A stretch of 41,271 bases of DNA from a bacterium (GTDB lineage Bacteria; Vulcanimicrobiota; Xenobia; Xenobiales; JADMJV01), in the NCBI GenBank assembly GCA_018266105.1, contig JAFEBA010000098.1, positions 1 through 41,271 on the forward strand, written 5' to 3'. A program made the position numbers and the translations under genes. Shown in pieces: positions 9,555-17,583 of the stretch (position 1 is the stretch's first letter; each line of letters begins with the position of its first letter). Below the pieces are notes generated by a model. That model did no database searches, was not told the origin of the DNA, and was given only the letters and a program-made list of their open reading frames with translations.

Positions 9555-10024
9555 CAGACCTATTTTTCACAGATTCGGCCGATTCCCCTGGACCCTCTCA
9601 AGAATAGAAATAGAAACGAGAGACACTCATAACTCTGTCAAAAAGCGCCTTGCCGATGTCTCAACCTTTTGATCCCATCTTTCCACTACAACGGGCAGCG
9701 TTGATCGGCGACTATTCCTGAAACTGGCCGCTATGTTCTCATTGGTCCAAGGTAGGTTGCGGTGGTTTTGCAGGCGGGACAGCGGAACCAGAGCGGCGGC
9801 GTCTCTCAGAGCAACCCGCCGGTTCCAGTCACAGGCAGAGTTGTGATCCAAGATTTCGGGGGCTCCCTTTGCCGTCCTCGCCGCCCAGGAGCAGGGGGTG
9901 AGCCTCGAGCCCGAGGCAACAGGATTCAATCGGATGTTTGGATTCAATAGAGACACAACCAGCGCCCGATTTGATGGGGATGAACCCGAGGGGATGGCTG
10001 CTTAGAAGCGAAACGCTGGCTACT
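9555..10024. other. Divergent intergenic region (470 bp) with a doubtful minus-strand relic
   Basis: This gap separates two divergent genes. No hairpin terminator or recognised RNA was found. A minus-strand open frame covers 9627-9956 from a GTG (109 codons). Part of it (CDWNRRVALRDAAALVPLSR) looks protein-like, and a second minus frame just upstream reads on in a similar style. This may be the decayed remnant of a gene, but no family was recognised and no good ribosome site precedes it. I do not call it as a gene. Confidence 0.4.
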
Positions 10025-11482
10025 ATGACTTCACGCGACGACCTGGGCGGCCTGCTGCAACAATTGACCAGTGAAGGCTTGCTCGATTCGGCTGGCCACT
10101 TCACCCTGGACTCCAGAAAGGCCTGGGACAAGGCGCGGGGACTGCGTTTTGCCGACGCTGGACAATACCTGCGCTGCCTCTATCGAGGTGCAGTTCTAGG
10201 AGAAGCCACTCAGGTGGACTTTTACGTCGATTCCGACGACACGGTCATGTCGTTTGATGGGCCCGCCCTGAGTTCATCGCAGCTGCGCTTTCTTATTTCC
10301 AGCCTCTACGTGGACGACAGCTCGTGGTGTGCGCGCAAACTTCAGCAGTTGGCTCTGGGCATTCACGGTTGCTGGGGACAGGGCTATGCTTGGGCTGAGA
10401 TTCACAGCCAGGATGTGGCCTTTCGCTATGACCCGGGGCGCCCGGATCCCCAGCCGGTAGCGGCCAGGCCAGGCCCATTGACGAACTGCGTTCGCTTGAA
10501 GCGGCCCTTTGGAATGCAAGTCGTGCAGCGCTACCTGAGCCCGCAGTTGCCTGAAGATCAGATTCTCTTGAGCGGGCTGGGCTGGTCCGATATCGCGACC
10601 ACCTATAACGGACGGCAACTGGCCCGCAATCGCTGCCGACAGAATCAATTCCGCCTCGACCACGGGCTACCCAAATCCTTACGGCTGGCCAATTGGCAGC
10701 CGGCCATCCCGTTGGAAATGCCCGATTGCCCTCTCGAACTTTCTCTGCTCTTCGATCTGCTGCCCAACCAACAGGACGGTAAGTTCCGCCTGCTGGTCGC
10801 GGATGTCGAGGTCCCCCGAGACTACAGTTTGCCCGGCTGCCATGGCATGTCCGCGCTGGTAGCGGTAGGCCCTCTGTTACTCGACGCCTCCCAAACCTAT
10901 GTGGTGGAAAACGAGGAGTTTCGCGCTCTGGTCAATCTGCTTAGAGAGGCCTGGGTGGCGGGGGTGATCAAGGCCAATGCCACCCGCTCGGGACGATTTG
11001 AGTATCTGCACCTGCTTCACCACGCGCAACGAGAAATGGACCCTTCCAGCCCCCTCTACCCAAAGGCCTCGGAGCTATTGTCAGCGGATGAACCTGCCCC
11101 AAACCAGACCCACGCGGTGAAGAAGCGGCGGCGAGAGGAGCGACGAGCAAACTTCATAGGGGCGGTTCAGCGCGGGGAAAATCTCTTCATTCCTTTGGTC
11201 GGAACGGCTGAGGAGGAGCTCTGTTTCCAGGAGGAAAGCCGAAAGGTTCTGCTCGGCCGCCAGGGACGCACGGTCGCCAGCTGGTCGCTGGGCGATCTGG
11301 TCGAGGTCCGCAGCTGGGAGGAAGCGGGACGAATCTTCCTGCGCCTCGCGTTCGCAGATCGCGAACTGGACTTCTGGCAGCCCATTCGGAACCAGAATCA
11401 GCAGAAGCTGAGAGCCCAGGTGGAACATCTGCGATTGCAGAGTGCATTCTCTTCGGCTCGAGGCGGTCCGCCGCGCCAGTGA
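10025..11482 (+). CDS. Possible degenerate Hsp90/GHKL-type ATPase-like protein, paralogue 1
   Basis: The open frame begins at a TTG at 9938, but the ATG at 10025 gives an N-terminus that aligns with the paralogue encoded at 12604-13983: a short helix, then FTLDS here and FSLDS there, spaced alike. That comparison decides the start (485 aa). The pattern that follows, a helix, then QVDFYVDSDDTVMSFDG, then a helix containing SSLYVD, resembles the front of an Hsp90-type Bergerat fold. The asparagine and glycine boxes needed for ATP binding are not evident, so catalytic activity is doubtful. The C-terminus has a basic stretch (KKRRREERR) and a strand-rich tail. No signal peptide or membrane helix is seen. 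The fold assignment is my inference. Confidence 0.8.
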   Translation: MTSRDDLGGLLQQLTSEGLLDSAGHFTLDSRKAWDKARGLRFADAGQYLRCLYRGAVLGEATQVDFYVDSDDTVMSFDGPALSSSQLRFLISSLYVDDSSWCARKLQQLALGIHGCWGQGYAWAEIHSQDVAFRYDPGRPDPQPVAARPGPLTNCVRLKRPFGMQVVQRYLSPQLPEDQILLSGLGWSDIATTYNGRQLARNRCRQNQFRLDHGLPKSLRLANWQPAIPLEMPDCPLELSLLFDLLPNQQDGKFRLLVADVEVPRDYSLPGCHGMSALVAVGPLLLDASQTYVVENEEFRALVNLLREAWVAGVIKANATRSGRFEYLHLLHHAQREMDPSSPLYPKASELLSADEPAPNQTHAVKKRRREERRANFIGAVQRGENLFIPLVGTAEEELCFQEESRKVLLGRQGRTVASWSLGDLVEVRSWEEAGRIFLRLAFADRELDFWQPIRNQNQQKLRAQVEHLRLQSAFSSARGGPPRQ

Positions 11483-11689
11483 GAGCAACAGATCGTGCTC
11501 ATCGATTTCGGCCTAGCTCTATTCGGGCCCTTGCCTCAAGACATTCAGCGGCCGCTGAGGACCCGGAGCGGGCTCAGTCGATTAGAGTATAGTTGTCTTC
11601 AAGCCCTGGACGGCCTGCTTGTGAGTGAATGATGGGCAATGTATAAAAGCAAACCAATCATTGTAATCCGGATCTCCGGCTCGATGCTG

Positions 11690-11695
11690 TATACT
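11690..11695 (+). promoter_or_regulatory. Possible -10 element for a leaderless M48 peptidase mRNA
   Basis: TATACT lies 7 bases before the ATG at 11703, and no Shine-Dalgarno sequence sits in between. This is the classic arrangement of a leaderless transcript that begins at or next to the start codon. No clear -35 hexamer is present at 16-18 bases. The call rests on spacing alone. Confidence 0.4.
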
Positions 11696-11702
11696 CCCAC
11701 TC

Positions 11703-12506
11703 ATGAATCAACGAGTCTATGCCTCGCGCTATGTCGCCCGCTATACCGGTCTTCATCTCGGTCTGGCCTGGCTGGTCGTGGTGCTGACCTTTGGCCCCAT
11801 GGTGCTGTTCACTTTGGGTTTCGCTCTGCTCTTTCCAATCATCGTTTGGGCTCTCGCCGTCTGGCGCAATCGCCATTTCGAGACCTACCTGCGGGGTAGT
11901 GGACTGCGTGTGCACGAGCAGCAGTTTCCGGAAATTTATCGTTCCGTCCAGCGTCAGTCCCAGCAGCTTGGGCTGTCGCGATGTCCTGAAGTCTACATTC
12001 TGGAGCATAATCAGCAGAACGCGTTGGCCTTGAAGAACTGGTCCAAGCGCTACGTCATTCTTTTCGACGATATTGTCTTTGGAGCGTTGGCCACTGGCAA
12101 CGATAAGGTTCTGGACTTCATCATTGGACACGAACTGGCCCATCATGCTCTGGGACACACCAATACCATTCGCGCTATGCTTCGCGGTATTCATCGCACC
12201 CTCGGTCGCCTGGACGAGCTTTCCTGCGACTCCGTCAGTCATGCTCTCAATCAGGATTCTCAAGCAGCCCGAGACGCACTCTGTCTTTTGCTGGTAGGGC
12301 CACAGCTCTATTCTAAGGTCAATCGTAGGGTGCTTGATCAGGAAGCTGAGCAGTTGTACCGCAGTTCCGCCCCCTCGGCGGCAGAAAAGGAGCTCATGCT
12401 AACTCACCCACTCTTGCTGCATCGCTACGCTCGCATCCAGCAGCATCCAGTTTCTCTGCCCTCTTCTGAGGTCGCTCAAAAAGAACCGGCACTCTCCGCA
12501 CCCTGA
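11703..12506 (+). CDS. M48-family zinc metalloprotease (HtpX-like)
   Basis: A membrane-anchored zinc peptidase of 267 residues. Two closely spaced hydrophobic segments (about 18-36 and 38-55) lie at the N-terminus. The catalytic motif HELAHHALGH supplies zinc ligands His143 and His147 and the general base Glu144. Glu172 in DELSCDS fits the third ligand, four residues before Asp176, as in the family E-x3-D pattern. HtpX-type members degrade damaged membrane proteins. This copy lacks the extra C-terminal membrane helices of HtpX, so its substrate may differ. No ribosome site is visible; TATACT just upstream suggests a leaderless mRNA. The gene converges on the one at 12604. Confidence 0.9.
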   Translation: MNQRVYASRYVARYTGLHLGLAWLVVVLTFGPMVLFTLGFALLFPIIVWALAVWRNRHFETYLRGSGLRVHEQQFPEIYRSVQRQSQQLGLSRCPEVYILEHNQQNALALKNWSKRYVILFDDIVFGALATGNDKVLDFIIGHELAHHALGHTNTIRAMLRGIHRTLGRLDELSCDSVSHALNQDSQAARDALCLLLVGPQLYSKVNRRVLDQEAEQLYRSSAPSAAEKELMLTHPLLLHRYARIQQHPVSLPSSEVAQKEPALSAP

Positions 12507-12603
12507 TGTGTGCTCCATCTGCGCTGGCCTGGTCACCGGCTCCAGAAACCTGAATGCACCCTGGCCCAGGCCTCCAGACCCTCTCCGCGTCGCCTGCCTG
12601 ACG

Positions 12604-13983
12604 TCAAACAGGTTGGTCCATGCGCCGGAGCATACGCTGGATGAACATCTTGATCGTTTGCCTGAGCGCGAGTTCATTGGCCGCCTGAGCAGCAGCGATG
12701 AGCCCTGGAAAGAAAAAAAAGGGAAGGGCCTCGGTCCCGGCCCCGGCGGTGAGCAAGACGGCTCCGACCGCCGGCCCGCTGAGCAACGCTTTACTTGCCA
12801 GGTCCTGTGTCAGCGGGCTCAGGCTGGAATAGTGGAAATGCCCAAGTAACCGGAGCAGGTCTTTGAGCAGTTCCTGGATGTCCGGCTTGATGTGCCCGAT
12901 CAGTTCTTCAGCCAGCGCCTCTTGATTGATCAGTTGAAATTGACTGAGGTCGAGCTCGGAGCGTCGAACCCCCACAATACAACGGATTGCCAGATATTGA
13001 AGCTGAGGTAGTCTTATTCCCAAGAAACTTTGCGCCGGGGGGGCCAGGTCGAGGCACGTGGTCGAGACGACCGCTCCATCCCAAACAAAGTTCATTTCAG
13101 ATCTGGCCTCACGGTGGAACTCGACCGTGATGACTCCGGCCGCCTTGGTTAAAGCAAAGGGGGTCGTGAGAAACACTTGATTGGAATAGACAGTCGTCTG
13201 AACTTGAGGTTTCTCAGCCGGCGCGGACAATACTGGGAGGCCAGGCCTGCCAGGAATATCTTCCAGATGGCGAACCGCCAGACAGGCCTGAAGATTATCG
13301 AGCCCATTGCGCTTGCGGAGATGCCCTCTAAGCACATTCCAGACACTCTTGGGGCGTCCGCGGGAATGGGGACTGTAGTAACCGTTGTTCAGCAGCCTTC
13401 CATCCACATAAACGGGAATTGGGCAGGTCCAGCAGCGCTCGGTTAAACAGTCGTGATCTTCCAGCGTCTGCCGCGCCAGGTGAGAAACAGGACTGGCCAA
13501 CATCGAGCCCAGCGAGCGGCTGCGAACAGGCCTGGTGGCCTGAATGGTGATGCCCTGACCTTCCCAGGCCCTGATCTCCGATCCATCGCTACGCAGCGTC
13601 ACGGAGCTACTGCCGCTGCTCCAGCTGACCGTTTCGGTCAGCTCCGCGCCACTCGATCGCAGACCCGTGACCAAGTGCAAGAGACCCTTGCTGGCCGGAA
13701 GGGCGCCGCTTAGAACCTCGTGCAAGATCTGGTCGGCTTCGAGCGTTTCCTCGGGTGAAAAGTGAACTTCCAGCCTGCGGTTCCCGAAGCGAACTTGAAC
13801 TTGGTCAGCTTTCAAAACGACGGCTGCTTGCACCAGCTTGACCAGCCAGAGCCCGGGCAGGGGCAGCTGAAAGCGGGCCAGCTTGGTTCGGGCACGCAGC
13901 GAATCCAACGAGAACTGGGAGGACTCGAAGAAGCGCCCCTCTGCCTGTTGTTGCTCCAGATACCGTTGCAGTTCCTCGCTCAC
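12604..13983 (-). CDS. Possible degenerate Hsp90/GHKL-type ATPase-like protein, paralogue 2
   Basis: A 459-residue protein starting at a GTG, with GAGAAG 8 bases upstream on the minus strand. It is a distant paralogue of the protein encoded at 10025-11482. Both begin with a short helix, F(T/S)LDS, a basic helix, then a hydrophobic helix before a strand with a charged turn (QVQVRFGNRRLEVHF here). Later parts differ, but both keep strand-rich central regions. The C-terminus carries a hydrophobic stretch around LPFFFFPGLIAAAQAANELA that could be membrane associated. ATP-binding glycine boxes are not evident. It converges on the M48 peptidase gene, so the two paralogues flank that gene. Confidence 0.82.
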   Translation of the reverse strand: MSEELQRYLEQQQAEGRFFESSQFSLDSLRARTKLARFQLPLPGLWLVKLVQAAVVLKADQVQVRFGNRRLEVHFSPEETLEADQILHEVLSGALPASKGLLHLVTGLRSSGAELTETVSWSSGSSSVTLRSDGSEIRAWEGQGITIQATRPVRSRSLGSMLASPVSHLARQTLEDHDCLTERCWTCPIPVYVDGRLLNNGYYSPHSRGRPKSVWNVLRGHLRKRNGLDNLQACLAVRHLEDIPGRPGLPVLSAPAEKPQVQTTVYSNQVFLTTPFALTKAAGVITVEFHREARSEMNFVWDGAVVSTTCLDLAPPAQSFLGIRLPQLQYLAIRCIVGVRRSELDLSQFQLINQEALAEELIGHIKPDIQELLKDLLRLLGHFHYSSLSPLTQDLASKALLSGPAVGAVLLTAGAGTEALPFFFFPGLIAAAQAANELALRQTIKMFIQRMLRRMDQPV

Positions 13984-13988
13984 GCATC

Positions 13989-14317
13989 GTGCTTCTCGAG
14001 CGCAACCGGTCTTGCCTCCTGGTCAGGGACTTGCCTGCGGCTGGACGGTCCGGAGGATCCCACATTTGTAACAGTCCGCTCGCAAATTCTGGCCACGACA
14101 GGCACTGCGCCCTCAGCGAGTTCGAGGTCCTTCGCCCTCTGCAAACCTGGCTGGCCGCCAGCGAACGCTGGAGTTGTTACTGACCCGCACGGGTCACCCC
14201 TCGGACACCTGGTCACTCGCCCTGGGCCAGTCCTGGTGGCAGCTTTCTCGGCCAACCGGCCAGGTCCGTCTGGCCTCCGGATTCCACCAGGCCCTGAAGA
14301 CCTTAAAGCTCTTCTGA
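13989..14317 (+). pseudogene. Probable decayed gene, frames shifted
   Basis: No single frame is convincing over this stretch, but two plus-strand frames join into a plausible protein. The first reads ALSEFEVLRPLQTWLAASER around 14110-14170. The second, beginning at about 14160, reads TLELLLTRTGHPSDTWSLAL and continues to a TGA at 14315-14317. A single frameshift near 14165 would connect them. The 5' part is also broken. No family was recognised. Competing open frames on both strands (13762-14445 plus, 13980-14396 minus) look like low-complexity shadows. Confidence 0.35.
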
Positions 14318-14443
14318 ACGAGCGTGTCGGCAGGCCTTCCGGGTGGCTCATATCGCACGCTCCAACCGGGCTCAATTCGGGCGCTCCGTCACCCACCTCT
14401 CAGTGTCAGCTCATTCGTTCGGGCGCCTTGGCTTTGAATAGTT

Positions 14444-14472
14444 AGCAAGATCCCGATAGTGCAAGCAAGATC
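14444..14472 (+). repeat. Direct repeat AGCAAGATC, 20-base period
   Basis: Two copies of the 9-mer AGCAAGATC lie at 14444-14452 and 14464-14472, a start-to-start distance of 20 bases (about two helical turns). They sit 62 bases upstream of the first gene of the redox operon. AraC-type regulators commonly bind direct repeats with such a period, and an AraC-type gene lies at the far end of this operon, so this may be its operator. That link is inference. Confidence 0.35.
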
Positions 14473-14534
14473 TGACGAGACACCTGGACCTGGCATCCTT
14501 AGGATGGTGGGAACACCAGGTTAGGACAGACTCG

Positions 14535-14927
14535 ATGGATACGAAGAATCTTCCATGGACTCAGGAGCAGCTCATCGTATTGAATGAAACAGACGAGCTG
14601 AAACTGATGATTGCCGGCAAGACCGTGACCATTTGGATGGTTTCGGTGGAAAATCAGCTGTTCGTACGCTCGGTCTACGGGCGCAAAAGCAAGTGGTTTC
14701 AGAGAGCTCTGGGCCACACTTATGGAGAAATCTCGGCCGGCAGAATTCGGGCCAGGGTTGGCTGGCTCGAGCCCGATGAGCGATTTCGGGACTCGGTGGA
14801 CGAGGCATTCCGCTCCAAATACCGTCATTATCCAAAATCGATTGTGGACTCGACGGTTACACCCATTGCACAGGGGGCTTCGCTTCAGATCGTGTTGCTT
14901 GAGCAACCAGAGTCTGACCAGAGCTGA
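14535..14927 (+). CDS. DUF2255 family protein
   Basis: A 130-residue protein that matches the DUF2255 pattern: a strand with TVTIWMVSVENQLFVRSVYG, then WFQRALG, a basic GRIRARVG segment, and a helix FRDSVDEAFRSKYRHYPKSI before a final strand. The function of DUF2255 is not established. Its genes often sit beside oxidoreductases, as here, where an alcohol dehydrogenase gene and two aldo/keto reductase genes follow on the same strand. The ATG is preceded by AGGA about 9 bases upstream. It probably opens the operon 14535-17566. Confidence 0.85.
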   Translation: MDTKNLPWTQEQLIVLNETDELKLMIAGKTVTIWMVSVENQLFVRSVYGRKSKWFQRALGHTYGEISAGRIRARVGWLEPDERFRDSVDEAFRSKYRHYPKSIVDSTVTPIAQGASLQIVLLEQPESDQS

Positions 14928-14952
14928 TTTTACCTTAGAAAGGACAATTGTG

Positions 14953-15565
14953 ATGATGAAGACCAAAGCACGAGGAGTCCAGGCCGCCGAGAGTCCGGTG
15001 GAGGCTCTCGAAATACTCGCCGCTGCGCCACTGGCAGGCTGCTCCGGGCAAGAAGGTTGCTGTGGTCGGACTGGGAGGCCTCGGCCACGTGGGAGTTCAG
15101 TTGGCCCGGGCCATGGGGGCCGAGGTCTCGGTGCTGTCGCAATCCTTGAGCAAACAAGCAGACGGCTTGCGCCTGGGAGCCCATCATTATTATGCGACCA
15201 GCGACCCGACCACGTTTGAGAAGCTGTCCAGCCACTTCGATCTCATCCTGAACACCGTCAGCTCTGCACTGGACTTGACCCCCTACGTTTCGTTGCTCAA
15301 AGTGGATGGCACCCTGGTCAATCTCGGGGCTCCCGCCGGCCCCGTACAGGTCAACGTTTTCCCGATGTTGCTTGGACGCCGCTCAATGGCCGGCTCGGGC
15401 ATCGGGGGCATCAAGGAGACTCGGGAAATGCTCGATTTCTGTGCTGAACACGGGGGCGCAGCGGAGATCGAGTTAATCAACGTTCAAGAAATTAATCGGG
15501 CCTGGGAGAGAGTTGTGGCCAGTGACGTACGTTTCCGTTTCGTCATCGATATGGAGACTCTTTAG
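14953..15565 (+). pseudogene. Zinc alcohol dehydrogenase (YahK/CAD-like) with internal deletion
   Basis: A broken medium-chain alcohol dehydrogenase gene. From ATG 14953 (or 14956) the frame gives the family N-terminus (MKTKARGVQAAESPVEALEI) as far as about 15015. The sequence then continues in a different frame from 15017 with SPLRHWQAAPGKKVA, directly followed by the Rossmann fold (VVGLGGLGHVGV) and an otherwise complete C-terminus to 15565. About 150 residues are missing, including the catalytic zinc domain with its GHE motif and the cysteine ligands. The join also changes frame. The family is normally about 350 residues. A residual 167-residue frame from a GTG at 15062 could still be translated, but it could bind cofactor at most. 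The AAGGA ribosome site of the original start survives. Confidence 0.88.
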
Positions 15566-15602
15566 CCAGTCACTTCAGTTTAAGAGAATGAGGAATGAAG
15601 TC

Positions 15603-16565
15603 ATGGAAAAACGAAAACTTGGAAAAAGCGACTTAGAGGTCTCCGCTCTCGGCCTGGGCTGTATGCGAATGACCTTCGGGGACAAGCCGATTGGCGACCA
15701 TCAGGATATGGTGAAGTTTCTGCGCAAAGCAGTGGAGCTCGGTGTCACCTTCTTTGATACCGCTGAGGTTTATGGTCCCTTTACCAACGAGACTCTGGTC
15801 GGCGAGGCTCTGGAGCCCTTTAAAGGCCAGGTCGTCATCGCCACCAAATTTGGTTTTCACAATGGTCCCGAAGGACCGACTCCTGGTCAAATGGATTCTC
15901 GCCCGGAGCGGATACGTCAGGTGGCCGAGGAATCTCTCAGGCGCCTGCGCGTGGATGCGCTGGACCTGTTTTATCAGCACCGCCCCGACCCCGTCGTGCC
16001 CGTCGAGGAGGTGGCGGGCGCCGTCAAGGAGTTGATTCAAGCCGGAAAGGTTCGTTGTTTTGGGCTCTCGGAATCCAGTGCGGAGCAGATCCGTCGCGCC
16101 CACTCGGTGCAGCCGGTGGCCGCCGTACAGAGTGAGTATTCGCTTTGGTGGAGGAACGTTGAAGATGACGTTCTTCCGACCTGCCAGGAGCTCGGAATTG
16201 GGTTTGTGCCCTACAGTCCCTTGGGCCGAGGCTATTTGACCGGAAAGATCGACGAAAAAGCCACTTTCGATCGTTCCGATATTCGCAAGAACAACCCGCG
16301 CTTCACACCCGAAGCGATTCGCGCCAATCGGGTGGTCATCGACCTGTTGGAGCGCATCGGAGGCGAGAGGAACGCCACTCCGGCCCAGGTTGCCCTGGCC
16401 TGGCTGCTGGCGCAAAAGCCCTGGATTGTGCCCATTCCGGGCAGTCGTAAAGTGGAGCGTCTTGAGGAAAATCTGGGAGCGGCTTCTTTAGCCCTCAGCG
16501 CTCAGGACCTGAGCAACATCCGTCAGGCCCTGACCCAGATCACGGTGATCGGAAACCGTTATTAG
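15603..16565 (+). CDS. Aldo/keto reductase
   Basis: An NADP(H)-dependent oxidoreductase of the aldo/keto reductase superfamily (TIM barrel, 320 aa), close to the group that starts M-x-KRKLG. The catalytic tetrad is visible: Asp and Tyr in FFDTAEVYGP, Lys in ATKFGF, His in LFYQHRPDP. The cofactor-side IPGSRKVERLEEN motif is near the C-terminus. The frame is open from a GTG at 15513, but GAGGAA 7 bases before the ATG at 15603 and the family N-terminus fix the start there. It follows the broken alcohol dehydrogenase gene and precedes a tandem paralogue by 11 bases, so it is operonic. The physiological substrate is unknown. Confidence 0.95.
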   Translation: MEKRKLGKSDLEVSALGLGCMRMTFGDKPIGDHQDMVKFLRKAVELGVTFFDTAEVYGPFTNETLVGEALEPFKGQVVIATKFGFHNGPEGPTPGQMDSRPERIRQVAEESLRRLRVDALDLFYQHRPDPVVPVEEVAGAVKELIQAGKVRCFGLSESSAEQIRRAHSVQPVAAVQSEYSLWWRNVEDDVLPTCQELGIGFVPYSPLGRGYLTGKIDEKATFDRSDIRKNNPRFTPEAIRANRVVIDLLERIGGERNATPAQVALAWLLAQKPWIVPIPGSRKVERLEENLGAASLALSAQDLSNIRQALTQITVIGNRY

Positions 16566-16576
16566 TCGGAGGACAG

Positions 16577-17566
16577 ATGCAAAAACGTAAGTTAGGCAAC
16601 GCGGGACTTGAAGTATCCGCTTTGGGTTTTGGAGTGATGGGTTTGAGCGCCAATCTGGGTCCGGCGGCCGATCGACAAGAGGCCATCGCGCTTATGCGCG
16701 CTGCTGTCGAGCGGGGAGTCACCTTCTTTGATACAGCTGAAGCCTACGGCCCCTTTATCAATGAGGAATTAGCCGGTGAAGCGCTGGCCCCGGTTCGAGA
16801 ACAGGTGGTGATCGCCACCAAGTTTGGTTTCAAGTTCGACCCTGAAACCCGTGCCACTCTGGGAGTGGACAGTCGACCGGAGCACATCCGGCAGGTGGCT
16901 GAGGCCTCGCTTCGTCGCCTCCGAGTCGAAGCCATTGACCTGTTTTACCAGCACCGCGTCGATCCAAGCGTGCCCATCGAGGATGTGGCTGGGGCCGTCA
17001 AAGAGCTGGTGGAGCAGGGTAAAGTGAGACATTTTGGACTGTCCGAGGCCGGTGCTGGCACGATCCGCAGAGCCAATGCCGTTCATCCGGTCGCCGCCGT
17101 TCAGAACCAATATTCGCTCTGGACGCGTGAGCCAGAAAACGAAGTCTTGCCTGTGTGCGAGGAGCTGGGCATCGGCTTCGTTCCCTGGGCACCTCTGGGA
17201 ACCGGGTTCTTGACCGGCAAAATCAAGGCTGACACAAAGTTTGCTAGCTCTGACCTGCGCAGCGGCTTTCCCCGCTTCAAACAGGAAGCAATGCAGGCCA
17301 ACATGGCTCTGGTGGATGGAATTCGCCAGATCGCCAGCGCCCGCGGGGCTACGCCAGCGCAGATCGCGCTGGCCTGGCTGCTGGCCCAGAAACCCTTTAT
17401 CGTGCCGATTCCAGGCATGGACAAGCTTGAATTTCTAGAAGAAAACCTGGCCGCTGTGGACCTGAACCTGACCGCTTCCGACTTGGGAGCGCTGGAGCTG
17501 CTTCTGTCCCAGGTCTCGATTCAAGGAGTTCGTCTGGACGAGGGTCTGCTGAGTTTGAGCGAGTGA
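16577..17566 (+). CDS. Aldo/keto reductase (tandem paralogue)
   Basis: A second aldo/keto reductase (329 aa), clearly a tandem duplicate of its upstream neighbour: MQKRKLGNAGLEVSALGFG, FFDTAEAYGPF, ATKFGF, LFYQHRVDPS and IPGMDKLEFLEENL all have counterparts at matching positions. The Asp-Tyr-Lys-His tetrad is intact. It differs from its twin by a short insertion after the first strand (SANLGPAADRQ) and a longer C-terminal tail (LDEGLLSLSE). GGAGGA sits 5 bases before the ATG. It is the last gene of the operon and converges on the AraC-type regulator 17 bases away. The two copies may have different substrates. Confidence 0.95.
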   Translation: MQKRKLGNAGLEVSALGFGVMGLSANLGPAADRQEAIALMRAAVERGVTFFDTAEAYGPFINEELAGEALAPVREQVVIATKFGFKFDPETRATLGVDSRPEHIRQVAEASLRRLRVEAIDLFYQHRVDPSVPIEDVAGAVKELVEQGKVRHFGLSEAGAGTIRRANAVHPVAAVQNQYSLWTREPENEVLPVCEELGIGFVPWAPLGTGFLTGKIKADTKFASSDLRSGFPRFKQEAMQANMALVDGIRQIASARGATPAQIALAWLLAQKPFIVPIPGMDKLEFLEENLAAVDLNLTASDLGALELLLSQVSIQGVRLDEGLLSLSE

Positions 17567-17583
17567 TTCCAGGGCCTCGGGAG

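Noticed and set aside
13762..14445. 227-codon plus-strand frame
   Set aside because: It overlaps the start of the 12604-13983 gene antisense and its translation is Ser/Pro/Gly-rich without domain character.
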